A stretch of DNA of 64,000 nt from Prorocentrum cordatum (taxonomy: Eukaryota > Sar > Dinophyceae > Prorocentrales > Prorocentraceae), in assembly GCA_963575745.1 (NCBI GenBank), contig CAUYUJ010000859.1, positions 7,501 to 71,500 on the forward strand, given 5' to 3'. Below the pieces are notes generated by a model. It did not search any database and was not told the DNA's origin. It was given only the letters and a program-made list of their open reading frames with translations. Position 1 is the stretch's first letter. Each line of letters begins with the position of its first letter. This document shows, piece by piece, positions 50,066 to 60,200 of the stretch. The position numbers were made by a program, and so were the translations under genes.

Positions 50066-50865
50066 GGGCGACGCAAATCGGTGTCCCTGTTCGGCGCGCG
50101 AGTACGTGTGCGTGGACACATTACTGACGCAAATCGGTGTCCCAGTCTGGTCTGTGCGAAGCTGCAGCAGGTGTCTCAGCTTTGTCTGCGTGTGGCCACA
50201 ACAGATTTACTGACGCAAATCGGTGTCCCTGTTTCGCGCGCGTGTGCGTGAACACTTTACTGACGCAAATCGGTGCCCCAGTGTGGTCTGTGCGTAGCTG
50301 CAACAGTTTACTGACGCAGATCGGTGTCCTTGTTTTGTCTGCGTGTGGCTACAACAGGTGTGCTAACGCAAATCGGTGCCCCTGGTGTCCGCGCGTGTGT
50401 GAACACCCTACTGACGCAAATCGGTGTCCCAGTTTGGTCTGTGCGTAGCTGCAACAGGTTACTGACGCAAATCGGTGTCCCAGTTTTGTCTGCGTGTGGC
50501 TACAACAGATTTACTGACGCAAATCGGTGTCCCTGTTTGGCGCGCGTGTGCGCGAACACCCTACTGACGCAAATCAGTGTCCCTGTTTGGTCTTTGCGTA
50601 GCTGCAACAGTTTACTGACGCAAATCGGTGTCCCCGTTTTGTCTGCGTCTGGCTACACCAGTTTACTGACGCAAATCGTTGCACCTGTTTGGCGACCGTG
50701 TGAGTGAACACTTTACTTGCGCAAATCGGTGTCCCAGTGCGGTCTGTGCGTAGCTGCGATTGTTTACTGACGTAACACGGTGTCCTTGGTCTTTGCGTAG
50801 CTGCAACAGCTTACTGACGCAAATCGGCGTCCCAGTTTTGCCTGCGTGTGGCTACAACAGATTTA
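50066..50865. repeat. 51-bp satellite, block 2
   Basis: The same three unit types, in the same order as block 1, including the shared odd unit GACGTAACACGGTGTCCTTG (47289 and 50769). The larger segment was therefore duplicated as a whole. Confidence 0.9.
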
Positions 50866-51544
50866 CCATCTATTGTGAAGGGGCCACGGAGGACCCCCCT
50901 GGTTCCCGGAAGCCCTTATCGACCTAAGGGGCCACGGAGGACCCCCCTGGTTCCCGGGAGTCCTTATCGACCATCTATTGTGAAGGGGCCACGGAGGACC
51001 CTCCCCTGGTTCCCGCGAACCCTTATCGACCATCTATTGTGAAGGGGCCACGGAGGACCCCCTCCTGGTTCCCGGGAGCCTTTATCGACCATCTATGAAT
51101 TGTGAAGGGGCCACGGAGGACCCCCGTGGTTCCCGGGAGCCCCCATCGACCATCTATTGTGAAGGGGCCACGGAGAACCCCCTGGTTCTCGGGAGCTCTT
51201 ATCGACTATCTATTGTGAAGGAGCCACGACTCCCCTGGTTCCCGGGAGCCCTCATCGACCATCTATTGTGAAGGGGCCACGGAGGACCCCCTCTGGTTCC
51301 CGGGAGCCCTTATCGACCATCTATTGTGAAGGGGCCAAGGAGGACCCTCTTGGTTCCCGGGAGTTCTTATCGACCATTTATTGTGAAGGCGCCACGGAGG
51401 TCCCCCTCTGGTTCCCGGGAGCTCTTATCGATCATCTATTGTGAAGGGGCCACGGAGGACCCCCCTGGTTCCCGGGAGCTCTGATCGACCATCTATTATC
51501 AAGGGGCCACAGAGGACCCCCCGCGGCTCCCGGGAACCCTATCC
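50866..51544. repeat. 57-bp satellite, block 4
   Basis: About 11 units with more indels than blocks 1-3. Confidence 0.9.
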
Positions 51545-52340
51545 ACCATGGTCCTCCGTGGCCCCTTCACAATAAATTGTCGATAAGGGCTCCCGGGAAC
51601 CCCGGGAACCCCGTGCCCCGGGAACCCCGGAAACCCCTGGGAACCCCGGGAACCCCGGGAACCCGAGGAAACCCGGGAAACCCGGGAACCCCGGGAATCC
51701 GGGGAACCCCGGGAACCCCGGGAACCCCGGGAACCCCGGGAACCCCGGAACCCCGGGAACCCCGGGAACCCCGGGAACCCCGGGAACCCCGGGAACCCCG
51801 GGAACCCCGGGAACCCCGGGAACCTCGGGGACCCCGGGAACCCCGGGAACCCCGGGAACCCCGGGAACCCCGGGAACCCCGGGAACCCCGGGAACCCCGG
51901 GAACCCCGGGCACGGGAACCCCGGGAAGCCCGGGAACCCCGGGAACCCCGGGAACCCCGGGAACCCCGGGAACCCCGGGAACCCCGGGAACCCCGGGACC
52001 CCCGGGAACCTCGGGGACCCCGGGAACCCCGGGAACCCCGGGAACCCCGGGAACCCCGGGAACCCCGGGAACCCCGGGAACCCCGGGAACCCCGGGCACG
52101 GGAACCCCGGGAAGCCCGGGAACCCCGGGAACCCCGGGAACCCCGGGAACCCCGGGAACCCCGGGAACCCCGGGAACCCCGGGAACCACCCTGGTTCCCG
52201 GGAGCCCCGGGAACCCCGGAACCCCGGGAACCCCGGGAACCCCGGGAACCCCGGGAACCCCGGGAACCCCGGGAACCCCGGGAACCCCGGGAACCCCGGG
52301 AACCCCGGGAACCCCGGGAACCCCGGGAACCAGCCCCGTT
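51545..52340. repeat. CCGGGAACC 9-bp array bounded by inverted 57-bp units
   Basis: 51545-51600 is a 57-bp unit in reverse orientation (CCTCCGTGGCCCCTTCACAA). Then about 80 copies of CCCCGGGAA follow to about 52332, then a forward unit. The 9-mer equals the TTCCCGGGAA palindromic core of the 57-bp unit. Collagen-like frames on both strands (Pro-Gly-Val, Glu-Pro-Arg) are by-products. Confidence 0.9.
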
Positions 52341-53038
52341 CCCGGGAGCCCTTATCGACCATCTATTGTGAAGGGGCCACGGAGGACCTCCTCGGTTCCC
52401 GGGAGCCCTTATCGACCATCTATTGCGAAGGGGCCACGGAGGACCCCTTGGTTCCCGGGAGCCCTTATCGACCATCTATTGTGAAGGAACCGCGGACGAC
52501 CCTCTCCTGGTTCCCGGGAGCCCTTATCGACCATCTAAGAATTGTGAAGGGGCCACGGAGGGCCCCCGTGGTTCCCGGGAGCCCTTATCGACCATCTAGA
52601 AGGGGCCACGGAGGACTCCCTCTGGTTCCCGGGAGCCCTTATCGACCATCTAATGTGAAGGGGCCACGGAAGACCCCCTCTGGTTCCCGGGAGCCCTTAT
52701 CGACAATCTATTGTGAAGGAGCCACGACTCCCTTGGTTCCCGGGAGCCCTTATCGACCATCTACTGTGAAGGGGCCACGGAGGACCCCCTCTGGTTCCTG
52801 AGAGCCCTCATCGACCATCTATTGTGAAGGGGCCACGGAGGACCCCCCTGGTTCCCGGGAGCCCTTATCGACCATCTATTGTGAAGGGGCCACGGATGAT
52901 CCCCTCTGGTTCCCGGGAGCCCTTATCGACCATCTATTCTGAAGGGGCCGCGGAGGACCCCCCTGGTTCCCGGGAGCTCTGATCGACCATCTATTATGAA
53001 GGAGCCACGGAGGACCCCCCGTGGTTCCCGGGAACCCT
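52341..53038. repeat. 57-bp satellite, block 5
   Basis: Forward units with several truncations, ending just before a second reverse unit. Confidence 0.9.
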
Positions 53039-53322
53039 ATCCACCATGGTCCTCCGTGGCCCCTTCACAATAAATGGTCGATAAGGGCTCCCGGGAACCC
53101 CGGGCACCCCGGGTCCTGGGAACCCCGGGAACCCCGGAGATCCCGGGAACCCCGGGAACCCGAGGAACCCGAGGAACCCCGGGAACCTTGGGAATCCCGG
53201 GAACCCCGGGAATCGGGGGAACCCCGGGAACCTTGGGAACCCGGGGCACCCGGGGCACCCGGGGAACCCCGGGAACCTCGGGGGAACCCCGGGAACCCCG
53301 GGAACCCCGGGAACCACCCTGG
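53039..53322. repeat. Second, shorter CCGGGAACC array behind an inverted unit
   Basis: A reverse-orientation 57-bp unit (53045-53095) followed by about 25 more diverged 9-mers, then forward units. The same architecture as 51545-52340. Confidence 0.9.
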
Positions 53323-54134
53323 TTCCCGGGAGCCCTTATCGACCATCTATTGTGAAGGGGCCACGGAGGACCCCTTCTGGTTCCCGGGAGCTCTTATCGA
53401 CCATCTAAAGTGAAGGGGCCACGGAGGACCCCTCTGGTTCCCGGGAGCCCTTATCGACCATCTATTGTGAAGGGGCCCCCTGAGGACCCCTTCTGGTTCC
53501 CGGGAGCCCTTATCGACCATCTAGTGTGAAGGGACCGCGGAGGACCCCTCTTCTGGTTCCCGGGAGCCCTTATCGACCATCTGTATTGTGAAGGGGCCAC
53601 GACCCCCCTTGTTCCCGGGAGCCCTTATCGACCATCTAGCCACGGAGGACCCCCCTGGTTCCCGGGAGCCCTTATCGACCAGCTGTTGTGAAGGGGCCAC
53701 GGAGGACCCCCCTGGTTCCCGGGAGTCCTTATCGACCATCTATTGTGACAGGGGCCACGGAGGACATCCCTGGTTCCCGGGAACCCTTATCGACCATCTA
53801 TTGTGAGGGGGCCACGGACGACCCCACTGGTTCCCGGGAGTCCTTATCGACCATCTATTGTGAAGGGGCCTCGGAGGCCCCCTGGTTCCCGGGAGCCCTT
53901 ATCGACCATCTATTGTGAAGGGGCCACGGAGGACACCCTTGGTTCCCGGGAGTCCTTATCGACCATCTATTGTGATGGGGCCACGGAGGACCCCCCTGGT
54001 CCCCGGGAGCCCTTCTCGACCATCTATTGTGAAGGGGCCACGGAGGACCCCCCTGGTTCCCGGGAGTCCTTATCGACCATCTATTGTGAAGGGGCCACGG
54101 AGGACCCCCCTGGTTTCCCTCCCCGGGAGGCCCG
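53323..54134. repeat. 57-bp satellite, block 6
   Basis: Forward units up to the first T tract. Confidence 0.9.
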
Positions 54135-54163
54135 TTTTTTTTCTTTTTTTTTTTTTTTTTTTT

Positions 54164-54245
<82 letters not shown>

Positions 54246-54258
54246 TTTTTTTATTTTT

Positions 54259-54290
<32 letters not shown>

Positions 54291-54337
54291 TATTTTTTTT
54301 TTTTTTTTTATTTTTTTTTTTTTTTTTTTTTTTTTTT

Positions 54338-54394
<57 letters not shown>

Positions 54395-54465
54395 TTTTTT
54401 TTTTTTTTTTTTTGTTTTTTTTTTTTTTTTATTTTTGTTTTTTTTTTTTTTTTTTTTTTTTTTTT
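54135..54465. repeat. Poly-T tract, 331 nt
   Basis: Almost pure T with scattered A, C or G. It replaces the TT of ...CCCTTATCGACC in a 57-bp unit and ends in TTATCGACCATC. A homopolymer this long could be real or a long-read or assembly artefact. Confidence 0.85.
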
Positions 54466-54701
54466 ATCGACCATCTATTGTGAAGGGGCCACGGAGGACC
54501 CCCCTGGTTCCCGGGAGTCCTTATCGACCATCTATTGTGAAGGGGCCACGGAGGACCCTCCCCTGGTTCCCGCGAGCCCTTATCGACCATCTATTGTGAA
54601 GGGGCCACGGAGGACCCCCTCCTGGTTCCCGGGAGCCTTCATCGACCATCTAAGAATTGTGAAGGGGCCACGGAGGACCTCCCTGGTTCCCGGGAGCCCC
54701 G
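54466..54701. repeat. 57-bp satellite, block 7
   Basis: Four units between the two T tracts. Confidence 0.9.
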
Positions 54702-54739
54702 TTTTTTTTATTTTTTTTTTTTTTTTTTTGTTTTTTTTT

Positions 54740-54789
<50 letters not shown>

Positions 54790-54797
54790 TTTTTTTT
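54702..54797. repeat. Second poly-T tract, 96 nt
   Basis: It interrupts a 57-bp unit at the same place as the first tract, after GGGAGCCCCG and before ATCGACCATC. Confidence 0.85.
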
Positions 54798-56500
54798 ATC
54801 GACCATCTACTGTGAAGGGGCCACGGAAGGCCCCCTCTGGTTCCCGGGAGTCCTTATCGACCATCTATTGTGAAGGGGCCACGGAGGACCCCCCTGGTTC
54901 CCGGGGGCCCTTATCGACCATCTATTGTGAAGGGGCAACGGAGGACCCCCCTGGTTCCCGGGAGTCCTTATCGACCATCTATTGTGAAGGGGCCACGGAG
55001 GACCCCACTGGTTCCCGGGAGCCCTTATCGACAATCTATTATGAAGGGGCCACGGAGGACCCCCCTGGTTCCCGGGAGTCCTTATCGACCATTCTATTGT
55101 GAAGGGGCACGGGGACCCAGCATGGTTCCCGGGAGCCCTTAATCGACCATCTATGTGAAGGGGCCCGGAGGACCCACTGGTTTCCGGGTAAAGTACTATT
55201 ACCGACCATTTTCTATTGCGAAGGGCCAGGGAGGAACCACCCTGGTTTGTTTTCTCGGGGAGCCCCTCTTATCGACAGTATTGTGAAGGGGCCCCGGAGA
55301 CATCCATGGTTCCCGGGAAGTCCTTATCGACCATCTAATTGTGAAGGGGCCACGAAGCCCCCTTGGTTCCCGGGAAGCCCTTATCTGTACCATCATATGT
55401 GAAGGGGCCACTGAGGGAACCCCCTGGTTGCCGGGACCCTCGGAGCTTATCGGACATCTATTGCAAAGGGGCCACAGATGTCCCCGCTGGTTCCCGGAAG
55501 CCCTTATCGACCATCTATTGTCAAGGGGCCACGGAGGACCCCTCTGCAGGGTTCCCGGGAGCCCTTATCGACCATCGATTGTGAAGGAGCCCTGGAAGAC
55601 CTCCCTGGTTCCCGGGAGCCCTTACCGACCATCTATTGTGAAGGGGCCACGGGGGACCCCTCTGGTTCCCGGGAGCCCTTATCGACCATCTATTGTGAAG
55701 GGGCCACGGAGGACCCCCCTGGTTCCGGGAGCCCTTATCGACCATGCATTGTGAAGGGGCCACGGAGGACCCCTCTGGTTCCCGAGAGCTCTTCTCGACC
55801 ATCTATTGTGAAGGGGCCACGGAGGACCCCCCTTGTTCCCGGGAGCCCTTATCGACCATCTATTGTGAAGGGGCCACGGAGGACCCCTCTGGTTCCCGGG
55901 AGCCCTTATCGACCATCTATTGTGAAGGGGCCACGGAGGACCCCCTTGGTTCCCGGGAGCCCTTATCGACCATGTATTGTGAAGGGGCCACGGAGGAGGG
56001 GGTGTGGGGACCACCCCTGGTTCCCGGGAGTAGGTCTTATTTCGACCATCTATTGTGAAGGAGCCACGGAGGACCCCCATGGTTCCCGGGAGCTCTTATC
56101 GACCATCTATTGTGAAGGGGCCACTGAAGACCCCTCTGCTTCCTGGGAGCCCTTAGCGACCATCTACTGTGAAGGGGCCACGGAGGACCCCCTCTGGTTC
56201 CCGGGAGCCCTTATCGACCATCTATTGTGAAGGAGCTACGACTCCCCTGGTTCCCGGGAGCCCTTATCGACCATCTATTGTGAAGGGGCCACGGAGGACC
56301 CCCCTGGATCCCGGGAGTCCTTATCAACCATCTATTGTGAAAGGGGCCACGGAGGACCCCCCTGGTTCCCGGGAGCCCTCATCGACCATTTATTGTGAAA
56401 GGGCCACGGAGGGCCCCCCTGGTTCCCGGGAGCCCTCATCGACCATCTATTGTGAAGGGGCCACCGTGGACCCCCGTGGATCCCGGGAGCCACTAGCCGC
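54798..56500. repeat. 57-bp satellite, block 8
   Basis: About 29 units. Divergence and indels are highest at 55090-55480, and regular units resume after. It ends sharply at about 56500. Confidence 0.95.
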
Positions 56501-57240
56501 CATCAATCCATGCATCTTCTTCTCTCCAGCTTTGCTCCCCTTCGGGCGTCGTTTCATTTCACGTCCTCTACTGCATCTTCCCCTGCGCCTTCCCCGCGTT
56601 TCTTTTTCTGCAGCCATCGGCCGAGTCTAGTGTCTGCAGACTCAGCCCAGAGGAACTTGATCTTTCATCGAAGGGCCAGAGCGCTTCAAAGCACTCGGCG
56701 ATTATACGACTCACATCACATCACAAGCATTTGCCCGGCGCCGCGATGGAGCCACCGGCAGGCGGCGGAGGCGCCGCTCGCAGCCTCTGTAATGGCATTC
56801 GGTCGAGCGGATCGCGAGCCACGGCTGGATGGGATCTGATCGATAGGACGCCACACCTCGAGACGCGGTCGGGCCGATGCGGTCTCGCCTGCACGGAGAT
56901 CGAGATCCAGCCGTCGAGCGGGGTAATCGCGAGATGCGGCTTGATGGGAACTGATCGACGGGGTACCGCGTCTCCAAACGCGGTCGAGTGGATGCGTTGG
57001 CGTTTGCACAGGGATCGATCTCGAGCGATCGAGCGCAATCCCGATGGCGATTTCGTTGACCGATCGCACGTGCGATTGTGGACTCGATCAGGCTCGGCGG
57101 TTTCTGGGTCGGGGACTTCCTTCGGCGATCGCCTCGACGCCCGATAAGGTTGGGCTGCCGACGATGACGGGCAGCGCGCCCCGCCGGCGGCGGCGCTGCA
57201 GGGCGGGCCATCCTCCGCGGCGCTGGCGGCAGCAACGGCG
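56501..57240. repeat. Upstream region of the Helitron frame, with about 120-bp repeats
   Basis: Unique C/T-rich sequence to about 56740. Then related blocks occur, anchored by (T/A)CTGATCGA..GG near 56836 and 56958 and by CGCGGTCG(G/A)G(C/T)(C/G)GATGCG near 56865 and 56980. A frame starting at 56745 is open to 57147 but looks like a by-product of the repeat. In the frame of the downstream gene there is a TAA at 57145. Confidence 0.55.
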
Positions 57241-60200
57241 ATGCGTCCGGAGGGGCGCGTGGAGGAAGAGGACGCGGCGGCCCCTTCTGGCGATGTCGGG
57301 GAGATGGGCGCGGCGACTTCCCAGCTCGCCGCTGTCTCTGGGGACTGCCCGGAGTTCTCCCGCGAGGAGCTGATGAGCTTCTATGACATGTTCACGAAGG
57401 TCAACGACGATGGCGAGCTGACGTTCGAGATGACGGAGATCATAGAGAAGATGGGCAAGCAGGAGAAGCATCATAACGAACTCATGGTGCGCATGTTCGC
57501 AGCAGCGCACCCCGACGTCATCGACTTCTCACAAGACGATGTATTCACCGCGGATCAGCTTCGGGAGTTCTGGTCAGCTTGGGGCAGGCGCATCCAGCCT
57601 CGAGGACAGCGCGGCCGCCGCGTGTTCGACGTGGAGGCTGCGGCGGCAGTGCGGCATGAGGTACGCCTGGAGGGAGAGAGCGACGAGGCCATGTGCGCCC
57701 GGCTGATCGCGGCGCGGGACGACGACGGAGCTTGGATGTACGCGCTGGAAGACATTCGCAAGATACTGGGCGTCCGCAAGCCGCGATTCAATGAGCTGGC
57801 GGACGCCGCCTACGCGGCGGGGTGTCCGCGTCGACCCATGGGGAAGCGCCGGGCGATGCCAATGGCGTTGACAGAGGAGCAGACGGAGATCTTCTTCGAG
57901 ATGAACGACGAGCAGACGACTGACGGGAAGTACACGCACACGCCAGTGGACATCATGCGCTCGCTGGGCAAGGCGGACTACCGCTACCCAGACGCTTGCG
58001 CAGCCGTTGGAGTCGACCCTCGCATCGAACTAGCGCCGGAGCAGCGCGCCCTCGTGCGCGAGATGCACGCGGCGAAGACACCTGAAGGCGGGCCAGCACA
58101 CGACCGGGGCGCCATCATGAAGGCGGTCGGGAGGGACTACAAGCACTACATTGCGGTGCTCGCAGCTGCTGGATTGCTACCACGGCGCCCCGCGCGAGAG
58201 CCTGGAGTGTTCACGGAGGAGGAGATTGCCGCGCTCAAGGAGCTCATAGGCCTGCAGCATCCGAACGGCACCGTCGTGTACAGCAGGAACGATATCATGA
58301 AGATCCTTCGAAGGCGCCACAAGCAGTTCAAGGCGCTGTGCACGGCGGCGGGCGTCGATCTGCGGCGGGCGTCCACGTCGAAGAGCCAGGACACCATTCA
58401 GGCCGAGCAGGCAGAGGCGAGCGGTTGCCCGATCAGGGTGGACGAGGCTGCGTGGCTCTCGTGGGTTGCGAGGTGGGACCAGGACGGCTGGTCTCGCGTG
58501 TGCGGCTCCTGCTGCCGGAAGAGGCCGCCTCATCACTGCAATCGACCGTGCCCCGATCGCATGATTGCGGCGCGGATGTTGAGGGCCCGCGATAGGTCGG
58601 CGGCCGCTGGGGCAGTGGGCGACACCGCCGCCCGGGTCTACATCTGCGACTCCTGCTGCGACGCGAACGAGGACGGGGTTCGGGTGAGCGACGACGTCCT
58701 CGACGCGGGAGACGTTCCGATTGCCATGGCTGACCTCACTCAACATGAGCGGCGCCTGCTCGCGCTGTGGGAGACGAACGCCATACTGGTCCACATGCCC
58801 AAGGGCGGCACGCTGGCACAGCGCGGCGGCACCTTCGTCGCGCCACTGGACGCGCCGCAGGCGGCGCAGATCCTCGAGGGCGACGACGTGCACATCGAGA
58901 AGGGCATTCTGTGGTGCCGCCTCCGCGGCTGCGTGCCAGGGTCTGCAATTCCCGTGCGCGCCACGAAGATCAGGGACGCTCTCGCTTGGCTCTTGGAGCA
59001 CAACGCGCACTACCAGGACGTCGCAGTGAAGCCTCGCGTCGAGAAGCTGGTGGAAGCGCTCAAGATCAAGATCCAGGAGTGCGAGGAGGCGGAGATAGCG
59101 GAGGCCGAAGAGGCCGAAGCCAGAGAGCAGCGGCAGGAGGACGCAACGTACTTCACGGCGGGCGGCCCACCGCCGCCCGGGGCGTCAGTCACGGAGATCA
59201 GAGGTGCAAAGGGTTCGGCTGAGATTCGCATGGACATGGAGCCCGCGGTGTTCCCGCATCTGTTCCCGAGCGGCGCGGGCTGGTGCCCTGAGGAGTGCAA
59301 GTTCGCAGACTACGTCTCGCGGCGCCTTGCCAGCTTCGACCCAGCATTCCAACAGGATCCAGACTACACCTTCTACCTGCTGGAGACATGGTTCAGGAAG
59401 AAGATCAGCGGTGCCGCGTCGATCTACGTCGGCACGCGGGACGTGCCCGGCAGAGAGGCAGCGGAGAAGAAGGCCTACGCGGTGCTGGGCAAGGTTCCGG
59501 GGACCACGGCGTTCCTCGGCCAGAAGCGGTCGCACTCGGTGCACATGATGCGGCAGTTGGGCCGCCCGGACAAGTTCCTCACGTTGACGAGCCACGAGCG
59601 GCAGCCGCAGATCTTGGCCGCGTGCGTCACTGCGCACCTGCTCAGCATCAATCCGCTCATCTGCGACGCAGAACGCAGGAGCGCCGTGGCTGAAGCTGTG
59701 CGGTGCTACGTGAATGACCCTGAGCACAAATGGGCTGCGGATCCGTCCCGCCCAGGGACTCGTCGTCTGACGGCGCTGCAGCTCTGCCAGCAATACCCAG
59801 CAGACGTCGAGCGCGAATTCAACAGGCAGTTGGAGCGGATTCTTGGCTGGCTCACCAATCGCAGGGCAGACGTCGGCGAAGGCTGCCCGCCGTTCCCGAA
59901 GCCGCACTTGCGCGGGAGCAGCCAGAGCAAGGGGGACAGCAACGTCGCGCAGGAGCTCACAGCGGATGGTCCAGCGAACGGAGAGGCACCACCAGACATC
60001 GACGGCCCCGCATGCGGCCTCGACGCGTTCACGGAGGCAGACTGGACACAGTGGGACGGACAGCTGAACGAGGATCCGCCCTTTCTCGTGAGCGACTTCG
60101 TGAGTCGCGTAGAGTGGCAAAAGAGGGGGTTTCCGCACGCGCACATCATGCTGTGGATACAGGACTGGGGCGCCGCTCGCGACGCGAGGCGCGCCGCGGC

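Noticed and set aside
51499-52362. Collagen-like Gly-Phe-Pro / Gly-Val-Pro frames
   Set aside because: They are the translation of a 9-bp DNA repeat in several frames on both strands, with no start context, signal peptide or flanking domain.
46205-56500. CRISPR-like array of repeats
   Set aside because: The units are contiguous satellite monomers without unique spacers, and there are no cas genes. The DNA is eukaryotic.
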